From the NCBI GenBank assembly GCA_022510725.1, contig JAFLSW010000023.1, forward strand, positions 1 to 36,935: DNA of 36,935 nucleotides. The letters are read 5' to 3'. Position 1 is the first letter of the stretch; each line of letters opens with the position of its first letter. Position numbers and translations under genes: made by a program. This DNA comes from Lachnospiraceae bacterium (GTDB taxonomy: Bacteria > Bacillota > Clostridia > Lachnospirales > Lachnospiraceae). Under the pieces are notes generated by a model. That model was not told the DNA's origin. It searched no databases and saw only the letters and a program-made list of their open reading frames with translations. Below, piece by piece: positions 1 through 7,415 of the stretch.

Positions 1-72
1 CGAGATAGCTCAGTTGGCTAGAGCATACGGTTCATACCCGTAGTGTCGAGGGTTCGACTCCCCCTCTCGCTA
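1..72 (+). tRNA. tRNA-Met (CAT anticodon), 5' end cut by window edge
   Basis: A cloverleaf can be drawn by eye. The D arm follows the T-A pair at 6-7. The anticodon stem is 26-30/38-42 around the loop TTCATAC, with anticodon CAT at 33-35. The T loop is TTCGACT at 53-59. The 3' acceptor strand at 65-71 pairs with 1-5, so the first two bases of the gene lie before the window. The discriminator is A72 and CCA is not encoded. The T stem has one A-C mismatch (49/63). A CAT anticodon could also mean initiator or tRNA-Ile2 (lysidine); the A-T end pair implied by T71 argues against the initiator, whose first pair is unpaired. Confidence 0.93.
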
Positions 73-80
73 TTTTATAA

Positions 81-110
81 ACACCTTGATCTAAGATCAG
101 GGTGTTTTTT
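81..110 (+). terminator. Rho-independent terminator after tRNA-Met
   Basis: The stem arms acaccttgatct and agatcagggtgt flank a very short loop and are followed by a T run (105-110). It lies 9 bases after the tRNA discriminator and ends that transcript. Confidence 0.85.
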
Positions 111-126
111 GTTGCTTTCCGCCTTA

Positions 127-155
127 TTGCTTGTCCCCCAAACTTGTGCTACACT
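127..155 (+). promoter_or_regulatory. Candidate sigma-A promoter for the 176 gene
   Basis: A -35 like box TTGCTT (127-132) is followed after exactly 17 bases by TACACT (150-155), with a TG just upstream of the -10. It sits between the tRNA terminator and the small membrane protein gene. Confidence 0.55.
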
Positions 156-175
156 AGACCAAAGGCGGTGTTACT

Positions 176-679
176 ATGGGGTATATATTATATGAAGCGT
201 CTTTTAGGATTCATCCTGCATTTTTGATCCCTGCGGTGGCAATGCTGGCGTGCATCCTTTTGCCTGTGGCCTTGAAAATGCAATCAAGAACCAAAGTAGA
301 TGAAGTCAGTTATAAGATCGTCAGGTTTTTTTGTACCATATTTTTTGTTTTGGCTGTCATATTTACAGCTTTCGTCGCTTATTTTCAATTTGATATGTAC
401 AATAAGACTGTGGGAGAATATAAAAAGGGAAATTATAAGATCGTAGAGGGATATGTTGAAAATTTTGAACTGATAACGGAGGGAGAACAGGAGTATGAGT
501 ATTTTACCCTTGACAATGTTCCCTTCTCTTATTCCGATTTTACAGTTCAGCAGGGCTATAACAAGACAAAAGATCATGGCGGTGTGATCACCGGCAATGG
601 TCAGCATTTAAGGATCGGATACATTTATTACGACACTACTTATGGGAATATTATCGTATATATAGAAGAACTGCCTTAA
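176..679 (+). CDS. Small two-TM membrane protein of unknown function
   Basis: This is a 167-aa protein that I do not recognise as a named family. Two hydrophobic segments (about residues 14-33 and 49-70) are separated by a short basic loop. They are followed by a roughly 95-residue polar domain rich in Tyr, Phe and Asp that starts with the GNYKIVEGYVENF stretch. With two TM segments and a positively charged loop, the C-terminal domain may face the same side as the N-terminus; the topology is inferred. The start has a weak upstream AAGGCGG and good spacing. It is probably monocistronic, lying 120 bases before the next gene with a promoter candidate in front. The C-terminal domain vaguely recalls beta-rich membrane-anchored domains, but no function can be assigned. 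Confidence 0.75.
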   Translation: MGYILYEASFRIHPAFLIPAVAMLACILLPVALKMQSRTKVDEVSYKIVRFFCTIFFVLAVIFTAFVAYFQFDMYNKTVGEYKKGNYKIVEGYVENFELITEGEQEYEYFTLDNVPFSYSDFTVQQGYNKTKDHGGVITGNGQHLRIGYIYYDTTYGNIIVYIEELP

Positions 680-799
680 ATTTTAAAATTTTCCCATAAA
701 TATCCGTCAGTTCATTCGTATATAAGATAGAAGAAGGGGCGGCAGACCATAGCAGATATAGTCTATTTTGGTTAAGCGGGCCCAAAGGGAGGGAATACT

Positions 800-1921
800 A
801 TGAAAAAGAGAAACGGGAAAGCATTGCTTATTACTTGGATGACTGCAGCCGCTTTATTGGCAGGCTGTGGTTCCGGCAAAGGGGCAGACAACACTGCTTA
901 TGAACCCATTGCTGAAAACAGCTATGCGACACAGGGAGCATACGATACAGGAGCGGGTGAATATTATGATGATGATATTTACAGCAGCGCCTCTCTTGCA
1001 GATGAGGCTGTGGAAGCAGAAGAAGCCGGGGCAGCGCCTGCAGATGCTCCCCAGGTACAGGATACCAGCCGGAAGCTGATCCGCAATGTGAATATGAATG
1101 TAGAGACGGAAAACTTTGATGAGCTGTTGGCTACAGTGGAGTCAAGGGTAAAGGCATTAGGCGGCTATATAGAAGACAGCTCTACCTATAACGGCAGCAG
1201 CTACTACGGCAATCAGAAAAGGGATGCCAATATGACCATCCGCATTCCCGCAGATAAGCTGGATGAATTTTTATCCCATGTATCATCCGAATCCAATGTG
1301 ATCAGCAAGAGTGAAAATGTATCGGATGTGACCTTACAGTATGTAGATATGGAAAGCCACAAGGAGGCTTTGTTAGCAGAGCAGGAAAGTTTACTTCGGC
1401 TAATGGAGCAGGCGGAGACAGTGGAAGATATCATTACCTTAGAAAGCCGTTTGACAGATGTGAGATATCAGATCGAGAGCATGGAAGCCAGACTCCGTGC
1501 CATGGACAATCAGGTGACTTACAGCACCGTATATCTGTATGTCAATGAAGTGACCAAGCTGACCCCGGTAAAAGAACAGACCGTATGGGAAAAAATCGCA
1601 ACAGGATTTACCGAAAGTCTGTATGAGGTGGGAGACGGTATCTTAAACTTTGTGATCGGCATTATCATCAATCTGCCCCACCTGATCATTTGGGCAATTG
1701 TGATCTGCATTATCGTTTTGATCGTGAAAAAGATCATCAAAAAAAGAAAACAGAAAAAAGAGGCTTTATATGCTATGTATCAAACGCCCATGATGATGCA
1801 GCCCCAGCCCGGTCAGCTTCAGCCTAATCAGTCACAGCCCCGGCCCAACCAGCCTCAGGCTCCCGCTACGCAGCAGGAGAAGGCTGAGACACAGGCAAAG
1901 GAGGAACAGACCAAGGAGTAA
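800..1921 (+). CDS. DUF4349 domain lipoprotein
   Basis: This is a 373-aa secreted lipoprotein. The signal peptide ends in a lipobox LAGC (Cys at about 23), followed by an acidic, Ala/Glu/Tyr-rich linker. A DUF4349 domain (about residues 90-300) contains the typical features: an early beta strand with NVNMNVETENFDEL, the RIPADKLDEFL motif, a heptad-rich coiled coil (about 180-230, with EDIITLESRLTDVRYQIESM) and a VTYSTVYLYVNE strand. A TM helix follows (about 280-305), then a Lys-rich stop-transfer stretch and a Pro/Gln-rich cytoplasmic tail. The SD GGGAGGG precedes the ATG. DUF4349 proteins are common envelope proteins of Firmicutes with no settled role. The lipid anchor plus a C-terminal TM suggests the middle domain is held outside the cell at both ends (inference). 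The downstream gene starts 4 bases after the stop, so they are probably cotranscribed. Confidence 0.9.
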   Translation: MKKRNGKALLITWMTAAALLAGCGSGKGADNTAYEPIAENSYATQGAYDTGAGEYYDDDIYSSASLADEAVEAEEAGAAPADAPQVQDTSRKLIRNVNMNVETENFDELLATVESRVKALGGYIEDSSTYNGSSYYGNQKRDANMTIRIPADKLDEFLSHVSSESNVISKSENVSDVTLQYVDMESHKEALLAEQESLLRLMEQAETVEDIITLESRLTDVRYQIESMEARLRAMDNQVTYSTVYLYVNEVTKLTPVKEQTVWEKIATGFTESLYEVGDGILNFVIGIIINLPHLIIWAIVICIIVLIVKKIIKKRKQKKEALYAMYQTPMMMQPQPGQLQPNQSQPRPNQPQAPATQQEKAETQAKEEQTKE

Positions 1922-1925
1922 GCCG

Positions 1926-2261
1926 ATGGTAGTAGAAAGTAAAGACTTATATTTGTTGGAACATTATGGATATGGAGAAGCTTTTTATGGCAGCGTAGGA
2001 GGAATGCGTTACCGGGTTAACCGAAATCCCATGGTACCGGACAGAGCGGCTTCAAAAGAGGAAATGCAGGATGTAACGCTGATCGTCTATATATGGCCCG
2101 GACCGAAAAACTTTGCAAAGACACCAAAAGAAGAGATGATTTCAAAAGAGTTTGCTTATTCCGATGAAGGAAAAGAAGAGGCTGCAGCCTGGATTTCAGC
2201 TCAGTATGAGGAAAGAAAAGCTTTCTGGGAGGAGACGGCTGCAAAAGGAATTCTTGGATAA
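1926..2261 (+). CDS. Conserved-looking 111-aa protein of unknown function
   Basis: This is a small soluble protein without signal peptide or TM segment. It contains a Gly-rich YGYGEAFYGSVGGMRYRV motif near residues 15-32, an aromatic WPGP motif, and a C-terminal amphipathic helix rich in Glu, Ala and Trp. The ATG lies 4 bases downstream of the DUF4349 gene stop, indicating translational coupling. I recall similar short proteins in Lachnospiraceae, but I know of no demonstrated function. Labels such as acetyltransferase should not be accepted without alignment, because no GNAT motif is visible. Confidence 0.75.
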   Translation: MVVESKDLYLLEHYGYGEAFYGSVGGMRYRVNRNPMVPDRAASKEEMQDVTLIVYIWPGPKNFAKTPKEEMISKEFAYSDEGKEEAAAWISAQYEERKAFWEETAAKGILG

Positions 2262-2282
2262 TAGCCCTCAAAATAAAATCAG

Positions 2283-2311
2283 TTGACAAAATCAAGGGTT
2301 TTGCATATTCT
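2283..2311 (+). promoter_or_regulatory. Sigma-A promoter of the cysE-cysS operon
   Basis: A perfect -35 TTGACA (2283-2288), a 17-base spacer and TATTCT (2306-2311) sit just upstream of the T-box leader, which would begin around 2318. Confidence 0.8.
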
Positions 2312-2319
2312 ATTAAGTG

Positions 2320-2622
2320 TAAGAAGCAAGATCTTTTAGGTCGTGTCAGTATAGGCAAAGATACAGGCTGTGAACGGAAAGAGTATATGTGGCAAAGGGC
2401 AGCAGAGAGGGAATGCCGTAGGCTGAAAGCGTTCCTTGCAGATAACCATATAGAAGTGCCTCCGTGAGCCGATCCTGCAAACCAAAGCATGTAAAATATG
2501 ATATGCTTTTTAGTAGTCGGATCCGTATTCCTGCGTTAAAGGGTCAAGTGCCGGTGTTAGCCGGAATCAGAGTGGAACCGCGGAAATCTTCGTCTCTAAT
2601 AGCAATATTAGAGACGATTTTC
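2320..2622 (+). promoter_or_regulatory. T-box leader, cysteine specificity
   Basis: The T-box sequence AGAGTGGAACCGCGG is at 2569-2583. It is followed by an intrinsic terminator hairpin (arms 2591-2601 and 2606-2616, loop GCAA, then TTTT). Upstream lies a long stem-I region with an AGAGAGGG motif near 2405. The triplet TGC at 2457-2459, in the usual specifier-loop position before the 3' side of stem I, reads as a Cys codon. This fits the downstream cysE and cysS genes. Uncharged tRNA-Cys should favour antitermination. The whole 395-base gap between genes is accounted for by promoter plus this leader. Confidence 0.93.
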
Positions 2623-2656
2623 TATTTGGAGTCTATATGACAGGAAAGGAAACTTT

Positions 2657-3301
2657 ATGGGACTGATCAGTCGCGTCAGGGAAGAAATACGGGTCATTAA
2701 AGAGAGAGACCCGGCGATCCATTCCAATATGGAAGTATTTCTATACCCCAGCTTTAATGCCATGATGCATTATCGGCTGGCGCATAAATTATATAAGAAG
2801 AAACACTTTTTTTTGGCCAGATATGTTTCCCAGAGAGGTGTGCGAAAAACGGGAATTGAGATCCATCCCGGTGCCACCATCGGAAACGGCTTCTTTATCG
2901 ATCATGGAAATGGTGTGATCATTGGAGAAACTACCGTGATCGGAGATAATGTAACGCTGTACCAGGGTGTTACCCTGGGAGGAACCGGAAAAGAACAGGG
3001 GAAAAGGCATCCTACTATCGGCAACAATGTGATGATCAGTGCCGGTGCAAAGGTATTAGGTTCTTTTACTATCGGTGATAACAGCAAGATCGGCGCAGGA
3101 AGCGTGGTATTGGAAGAAGTACCGCCTAATTCTACAGTAGTGGGTGTGCCCGGGCGAGTGGTAAAGCGCAATGACATCAGCCTGCCGCAGGATGAATTGG
3201 ATCAGGTCAATCTGCCTGACCCGGTGAAAGAGGAACTGCTCTACTTAAGGGAGGCAAACCGCCTTTTAACGGAGCGGGTGGAGCAGCTTGAGAAGAAATA
3301 G
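2657..3301 (+). CDS. cysE: Serine O-acetyltransferase
   Basis: CysE transfers acetyl from acetyl-CoA to L-serine, giving O-acetylserine, the precursor of cysteine. The 214-aa protein has a helical N-terminal part (1-60) and a left-handed beta helix of hexapeptide repeats (about 66-165). Catalytic-site features are visible: [12 protein letters not shown] with Asp82 and His83, VTLGGTGK at about 106-112, and RHP with His118. It is a short SAT as in other Firmicutes, lacking the extended N-terminal domain of enterobacterial CysE. SD AGGAAAGG precedes the ATG. It is the first gene behind the Cys T-box and is followed 17 bases later by cysS. A C-terminal coiled coil ([18 protein letters not shown]) is notable, and might replace the tail that docks into cysteine synthase. 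Confidence 0.95.
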   Translation: MGLISRVREEIRVIKERDPAIHSNMEVFLYPSFNAMMHYRLAHKLYKKKHFFLARYVSQRGVRKTGIEIHPGATIGNGFFIDHGNGVIIGETTVIGDNVTLYQGVTLGGTGKEQGKRHPTIGNNVMISAGAKVLGSFTIGDNSKIGAGSVVLEEVPPNSTVVGVPGRVVKRNDISLPQDELDQVNLPDPVKEELLYLREANRLLTERVEQLEKK

Positions 3302-3318
3302 GAAAAGAGGAGAAAAGG

Positions 3319-4728
3319 ATGAAGATCTATAATACTCTGAAAAAGAAGAAGGAAGAATTCGTACCCATAGAGGAAGGAAAGGTCCGGATGTATGTCTGCG
3401 GTCCTACCGTTTATAATCTGATCCATATCGGAAATGCAAGGCCCATGATCGTATTTGATACGGTGCGCCGATATATGGAGTATAAGGGCTATGATGTAAA
3501 CTTTGTTTCCAACTTTACGGATGTGGACGACAAGATCATTAAAGCCGCCATAGAGGAAGGCGTGGATGCTTCCGTTATTTCGGAACGCTACATTGAAGAA
3601 TGTAAAAAAGACATGAAGGCAATGAATGTAAAGCCCGCTACCACCCATCCCAAGGCTACTGAGGAAATCGATGGAATGCTGGATATGATAGCTACTCTTA
3701 TCGAAAAGGGACATGCCTATACGGCAGAAGACGGAACCGTATATTTCCGTACCAGAAGCTTTAAAGACTATGGAAAACTGTCCCATAAGAATCTGGATGA
3801 TCTCCAGGGCGGCAACAGGTCACTCCTGGTAAGCGGCGAGGATCAAAAGGAAGATCCTTTGGATTTTGTATTGTGGAAGCCTAAAAAAGAAGGCGAGCCT
3901 TATTGGGAGTCTCCCTGGTGTGACGGACGCCCCGGCTGGCATATTGAATGTTCCGTTATGAGCAAAAAATACCTGGGAGAAGAGATTGACATTCACGCCG
4001 GCGGAGAAGATCTGGTCTTTCCCCATCATGAAAATGAGATCGCCCAGTCAGAGGCGGCTAACGGCAAAGAGTTTGCCAAATATTGGATGCACAATGCATT
4101 CTTAAATATTGATAATAAAAAAATGAGCAAATCCCTGGGCAATTTTTTTACGGTCAGGGATATCAGTGAAAAGTATGATCTGCAGATTTTGCGGTTCTTT
4201 ATGCTTTCTGCTCATTACAGAAGTCCCCTGAACTTCAGCGCAGATCTGATGGAAGCGGCAAAGAATGGATTGGAGCGTATCATAACCGGCGTGGAAAATC
4301 TGAAATATGCCATAGGCGTTACCGCTAAAGAACAGGCGGATGAAAAGGAAAAAGAGCTGCTTGCGGAAGCAAAAGGATATATCACCAAGTTTGATGAAGC
4401 TATGGACGATGACTTTAATACAGCTGATGGTATTTCCGCTATTTTTGAATTGGTAAAATTTGCCAATACCCATGGCAGCACAGACAGTTCCAAAGCGTTT
4501 TTGCAAGGATTATTGGATGAGATCAAGCTGCTTTGCGATATCTGTGGTCTGGAAGTGGATAAACAGGAAGAGTTGCTGGATGAGGAAATTGAAGCTTTGA
4601 TCGAGGAACGGACTGCGGCAAGAAAGGAAAAGAATTTTGCCAGAGCAGATGAGATCCGCAATGAGCTGCTGAATAAAGGTATTATTTTAGAGGATACCCG
4701 TGAAGGAGTAAAATGGAAGAGAGCCTGA
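3319..4728 (+). CDS. cysS: Cysteinyl-tRNA synthetase
   Basis: This class I aminoacyl-tRNA synthetase charges tRNA-Cys. At 469 aa it has the usual length. The HIGH motif appears as HIGN at 36-39, and the zinc ligand Cys28 lies in CGPTVYN. A second zinc-site segment is [10 protein letters not shown], with [20 protein letters not shown] further on. KMSKS is at 268-272 and the C-terminal anticodon-binding DALR-type helical domain is complete. SD GAGAAAAGG lies 7 bases upstream. The stop overlaps the start of mrnC by 16 bases. Regulation is by the upstream T-box. Confidence 0.97.
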   Translation: MKIYNTLKKKKEEFVPIEEGKVRMYVCGPTVYNLIHIGNARPMIVFDTVRRYMEYKGYDVNFVSNFTDVDDKIIKAAIEEGVDASVISERYIEECKKDMKAMNVKPATTHPKATEEIDGMLDMIATLIEKGHAYTAEDGTVYFRTRSFKDYGKLSHKNLDDLQGGNRSLLVSGEDQKEDPLDFVLWKPKKEGEPYWESPWCDGRPGWHIECSVMSKKYLGEEIDIHAGGEDLVFPHHENEIAQSEAANGKEFAKYWMHNAFLNIDNKKMSKSLGNFFTVRDISEKYDLQILRFFMLSAHYRSPLNFSADLMEAAKNGLERIITGVENLKYAIGVTAKEQADEKEKELLAEAKGYITKFDEAMDDDFNTADGISAIFELVKFANTHGSTDSSKAFLQGLLDEIKLLCDICGLEVDKQEELLDEEIEALIEERTAARKEKNFARADEIRNELLNKGIILEDTREGVKWKRA

Positions 4729-5153
4729 CTTTTTTAGAAAAAATAAAAGAGACCTTTTCGTTAGGGGAGATCGATCTGAAGACTTATTCTCCTTTGACAT
4801 TGGCCTTTATCGGAGACGCGGTGTTTGAACTGATCATCCGCACGGCGGAAGTTGCAAAAGGAAATCGGGATGTAAATAGTTTACATAAGTCTAAGAGCCG
4901 TATTGTAAATGCCACAGTACAGGCAAAAATTTCGGAACTCCTTTTGCCGGAACTGACCGAGGAAGAGTTGGCTTACTTTAAAAGAGGGAGAAATGCAAAA
5001 TCCCATACTACAGCCAAAAATGCTTCTGTAGGAGATTATCGGAAAGCCACAGGCCTGGAGGCGTTATTTGGTTATTTGTATCTGTCTGGACAGGAAGAAC
5101 GAATGTTTAAGCTAACAGAGATCGGATTGGAAAAAGCAGGGATCTCAATATAA
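4713..5153 (+). CDS. mrnC: Mini-ribonuclease III
   Basis: Mini-III is an RNase III catalytic domain without a dsRNA-binding domain. In B. subtilis it matures the ends of 23S rRNA. The 146-aa protein carries the domain signature LAFIGDAVFEL with Asp35 and GLEALFGYLYL with Glu116, the expected metal ligands. The basic RGRNAKSHTTAKNAS loop (about 91-105) is typical of the family. The start overlaps the end of cysS in another frame and has a GAAGGAG SD. The gene contains an inverted repeat ATGTAAA-TAG-TTTACAT at 4870-4886 that includes one copy of the window-wide 11-mer. Confidence 0.93.
   Translation: MEESLTFLEKIKETFSLGEIDLKTYSPLTLAFIGDAVFELIIRTAEVAKGNRDVNSLHKSKSRIVNATVQAKISELLLPELTEEELAYFKRGRNAKSHTTAKNASVGDYRKATGLEALFGYLYLSGQEERMFKLTEIGLEKAGISI
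4870..4886. repeat. Inverted repeat inside mrnC containing the 11-mer motif
   Basis: ATGTAAA (4870-4876), a 3-base spacer and TTTACAT (4880-4886) form a perfect 7-bp dyad. The right arm is part of AGTTTACATAA at 4878-4888. It is coding (RDVNSLHK) and may be coincidental, but the same dyad type recurs at 13933-13956. Confidence 0.6.
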
Positions 5154-5177
5154 TATTATGTTAACTGGGAGCAGCAT

Positions 5178-5918
5178 ATGTCATACGAAGAATCTATCAT
5201 TGAAGGCAGAAATGCAGTGATTGAAGCGTTTCGCTCGGGAAAGACCATTGATAAAATTTATATTTTAGACGGCTGTCAGGATGGGCCCATGTCCACTATT
5301 CGCAGAGAAGCCAAGAAGCATGGTGCTTTAGTAAAATATGTGGAGAAGGAACGGCTGGATCAGCTTTCATCTACAGGCAAACATCAGGGTGTCATTGCTT
5401 ATGCGGCGGCCTATACCTATGCAGAGGTGGAAGATATGCTGCAGAAAGCCAGAGAGAAAAACGAAGATCCTTTTTTGATCCTTTTAGATGGAATTGAAGA
5501 CCCCCATAATCTGGGTGCTATCATTCGGACGGCAAATCAGGCAGGTGCCCATGGCGTGATCATTCCAAAGAACCGGGCAGTAGGGCTGACAGCAGTAGTG
5601 GCAAGGACTTCGGCAGGAGCATTGAATTATACCCCTGTTGCCAAAGTGACCAATCTTTCCAAAACCATTGAAGAGTTAAAAAAGGAAGGAATGTGGTTTG
5701 TCTGCGCGGACATGGAAGGGACCAGGATGTATGATCTGAATTTAAAAGGGGCCATCGGATTGGTGATCGGAGGAGAAGGTGACGGAGTAAGCCGCCTTGT
5801 GAAGGAAAACTGTGACATGATCGCTTCTATTCCCATGAAAGGAGAGATCGACTCCTTAAATGCCTCGGTTGCTGCAGGCGTATTGGCATATGAAATTGTA
5901 CGCCAAAGGTTTACATAA
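5178..5918 (+). CDS. rlmB: 23S rRNA 2'-O-ribose methyltransferase of the RlmB/TrmH family
   Basis: This is a SPOUT-class SAM-dependent methyltransferase, expected to methylate G2251 of 23S rRNA. The N-terminal L30e-like substrate-binding domain (about 8-80, starting IIEGRNAVIEAF) is followed by the SPOUT domain with LDGIEDPHNLGAIIRTANQ, a VVARTSAGALNYTPV motif and the trefoil-knot region GGEGDGVSRLV and IPMKGEIDSLNASVAAG. The 246-aa length is normal. It lies 24 bases after mrnC, keeping the B. subtilis order cysS-mrnC-rlmB. The stop codon TAA is the end of a GGTTTACATAA copy (5908-5918). A yacP-like gene, usually next in B. subtilis, is absent. Confidence 0.93.
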   Translation: MSYEESIIEGRNAVIEAFRSGKTIDKIYILDGCQDGPMSTIRREAKKHGALVKYVEKERLDQLSSTGKHQGVIAYAAAYTYAEVEDMLQKAREKNEDPFLILLDGIEDPHNLGAIIRTANQAGAHGVIIPKNRAVGLTAVVARTSAGALNYTPVAKVTNLSKTIEELKKEGMWFVCADMEGTRMYDLNLKGAIGLVIGGEGDGVSRLVKENCDMIASIPMKGEIDSLNASVAAGVLAYEIVRQRFT

Positions 5919-5978
5919 TATAGAAAAACATAGTTTGTCTAAGGAAAGCATAGTAATTATTATAGAAAGGAAATCATT

Positions 5979-6590
5979 TTGCAGGCATATCAAGAGTTCA
6001 CAGATGAAGAGTTGGTGATCCGGGCCCGGGACGGTGAAATGGGAATCACGGAATACCTGATGGACAAATATAAAAATCTGGTGAAGAGCAAGGCGTCTAC
6101 AATGTATATCTTGGGAGCAGACAGAGAGGATCTGATCCAGGAAGGCATGATCGGATTGTTCAAAGCTATCCGTGATTATGACAGCGGAAGAGATGCCAGC
6201 TTTTATACCTTTGCGGAACTTTGTATTTCCAGACAGATGTATACGGCTCTGCAGGCATCAGGCAGGAAAAAGCATACGCCCTTAAACTCTTATGTTTCCA
6301 TTTATCAGGAACATGATGAAGAGGAAAATGGAGCCAAGCTGATCGATGCTTTAGAAAATAAAAAAGAGCGTAATCCGGAAGAGATCGTCATTGATAAGGA
6401 AAATGTGGAAACCATCGAAAAGATCATCGAAACGGATTTAAGCCCCTTTGAAAGACAGGTATTGGAACTTTCCATGACAGGCATGGGCTATAGTGAAATA
6501 GCGAAGTTATTAGGAAAGGACGGAAAATCCACCGACAATGCCTTGACCAGGGTAAAATCGAAAATACGAAAAGCTTTGAGCAAAAAATGA
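5979..6590 (+). CDS. sigH: RNA polymerase sigma factor SigH (sporulation/transition state)
   Basis: This is a 203-aa sigma-70 family factor. Region 2 holds MDKYKNLVKSKASTMYILGADREDLIQEGMIGLFKAIRDYD, then FAELCISRQMYTAL and the PLNSYVSIYQE stretch typical of SigH. Region 4 helix-turn-helix (about 155-200) reads MTGMGYSEIAKLLGKDGKSTDNALTRVKSKI. The start is TTG at 5979, preceded by GAAAGGA with 8-9 bases spacing; no ATG fits. In B. subtilis SigH drives early sporulation and competence genes. The gene follows rlmB by 60 bases. A -35/-10 like pair (TTGTCT, 17, TATTAT at 5935-5963) exists, but its start point would cut the SD, so read-through from the operon may supply the message. rpmG-secE-nusG do not follow as they do in B. 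subtilis. Confidence 0.93.
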   Translation: MQAYQEFTDEELVIRARDGEMGITEYLMDKYKNLVKSKASTMYILGADREDLIQEGMIGLFKAIRDYDSGRDASFYTFAELCISRQMYTALQASGRKKHTPLNSYVSIYQEHDEEENGAKLIDALENKKERNPEEIVIDKENVETIEKIIETDLSPFERQVLELSMTGMGYSEIAKLLGKDGKSTDNALTRVKSKIRKALSKK

Positions 6591-6632
6591 CAAAACCTGT
6601 ATTTTTAACTAGGCAGACAAACACTAACATGT

Positions 6633-6770
6633 TATAATCTTCGTAGAGGGCAGAGTCAAGTGATCGGATACACAGATGCAAAGCCCGCGACCGAAAAACC
6701 ATAAGGTTTTTGAGGGTTGCACTGCGAAAGATAGGTATTCAAAGTAATGCATGTCATTAAGAAAGGGAGA
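6633..6770 (+). promoter_or_regulatory. Structured 5' leader, candidate cis-acting RNA
   Basis: A consensus -10 TATAAT (6633-6638) with only a poor -35 would start RNA near 6645, leaving a leader of about 130 bases before the 6777 gene. Nested helices can be drawn. The outer stem is 6666-6671/6735-6740. An interrupted middle stem pairs CAG (6673-6675) with CTG, TGCAA (6677-6681) with TTGCA, and CCC (6684-6686) with GGG (6714-6716). The apical 7-bp hairpin is AAAAACC-ATAA-GGTTTTT (6694-6711). Purine-rich single-stranded stretches GCGACCG and CGAAAGATAG lie between. There is no T run, so it is not a terminator. I could not match it to a riboswitch class I know. Confidence 0.55.
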
Positions 6771-6776
6771 TAAGTG

Positions 6777-7079
6777 ATGGAAAAAGATAACAAAATGAAG
6801 AATGAAGTTTATAAGGAGCTGAAGGTTTCCTTCCAGGGCATGGAACAGAAGATTAAAGATAAGAAAGATTATAAAGCGCAGTTAAAGTTTAAAATTGATC
6901 TGTATAACAAATGTCTGGATGACCATCTGTTGGAAAAAGGCAGTCGGTTGATCAAAGAGCATTTGGATGAGACCAAGAAGGAAGTAAAAGAGGTAGATGA
7001 GCAAATAGAAGCTCTTATGTTAGAAAAAGATGCATATCGCATTGAGCTGGAAGTTTTTGAAGCAGCTTTCAGAGATTAG
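6777..7079 (+). CDS. Small coiled-coil protein of unknown function
   Basis: This is a 100-aa, highly charged, probably all-helical protein with no Cys or Trp and no signal peptide. Heptad-like stretches run across residues 10-40 (KELKVSFQGMEQKIKDKKDY) and 55-98 (LIKEHLDETKKEVKEVDEQI onward). ATG at 6777 is preferred over GTG at 6774 because GGGAG lies 7 bases upstream of it. It sits between sigH and tRNA-Thr behind its own structured leader. The stop codon abuts the tRNA promoter. I do not recognise the family. A helical-hairpin adaptor or chaperone-like role would be a guess. Confidence 0.8.
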   Translation: MEKDNKMKNEVYKELKVSFQGMEQKIKDKKDYKAQLKFKIDLYNKCLDDHLLEKGSRLIKEHLDETKKEVKEVDEQIEALMLEKDAYRIELEVFEAAFRD

Positions 7080-7108
7080 TTGACAAACTCTATCTGCCAT
7101 GCTACAAT
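7080..7108 (+). promoter_or_regulatory. Sigma-A promoter of tRNA-Thr
   Basis: TTGACA (7080-7085), a 17-base spacer and TACAAT (7103-7108) sit directly after the stop codon of the coiled-coil gene and 23 bases before the tRNA. Confidence 0.88.
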
Positions 7109-7131
7109 AGTCGACGGTGGTTATAAACCAG

Positions 7132-7203
7132 GCTGATGTGGCTCAGGGGTAGAGCGTCGCATTGGTAATGCGGAGGTCACGGGTTCAATTCCCGTCATCA
7201 GCT
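7132..7203 (+). tRNA. tRNA-Thr (GGT anticodon)
   Basis: A complete cloverleaf is visible: acceptor GCTGATG/CATCAGC, D arm with CAGGGGTAG, anticodon stem CGCAT/ATGCG around TTGGTAA (anticodon GGT) and T arm CGGGTTCAATTCCCG. The discriminator is T7203 and CCA is not encoded. Confidence 0.97.
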
Positions 7204-7212
7204 TACATGTCA

Positions 7213-7247
7213 AGAGTCAAAAACCAAGGGTTTTTGGCTCTTTTTTT
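7213..7247 (+). terminator. Terminator of tRNA-Thr
   Basis: AGAGTCAAAAACC pairs with GGGTTTTTGGCTCT around a short AA-containing loop and is followed by a run of seven T's. Confidence 0.9.
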
Positions 7248-7346
7248 ATCCCTTTCATATGCTGCACTTTTTATTCCGGAACTGCAGAGCAGAATTTAAA
7301 AATGCTGAATTTGCTGAACAATGGAAAACCAATAAAAGCATGATAT

Positions 7347-7375
7347 TTTACAAAGCCTTTTTCTTGTGGTAAAAT
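7347..7375 (+). promoter_or_regulatory. Sigma-A promoter of the hybrid sensor gene
   Basis: TTTACA (7347-7352), a 17-base spacer with TG near its end, and TAAAAT (7370-7375) lie 40 bases upstream of the GTG start. The preceding 100 bases hold no recognised feature. Confidence 0.75.
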
Positions 7376-7415
7376 GTATCTAGTTTGAAACAGTGAGTTA
7401 CGGGGGATAGGTTAG

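Noticed and set aside
284-607. Minus-strand open frame opposite the first small membrane protein
   Set aside because: It has no ribosome binding site or recognisable domain, and the plus-strand frame has TM pattern, SD and promoter.
2017-2490. Minus-strand 157-aa frame across the T-box leader
   Set aside because: It covers a gene and the T-box, and the encoded sequence is rich in Leu, Arg and His with no domain. It is an artefact of the other strand.
6633-6770. c-di-GMP-I riboswitch, suggested by the GCAAAGCC segment
   Set aside because: The other conserved elements (the GGGCAAACC arm, the GNRA tetraloop receptor and the closing CGGGGUUACC type segment) are absent.
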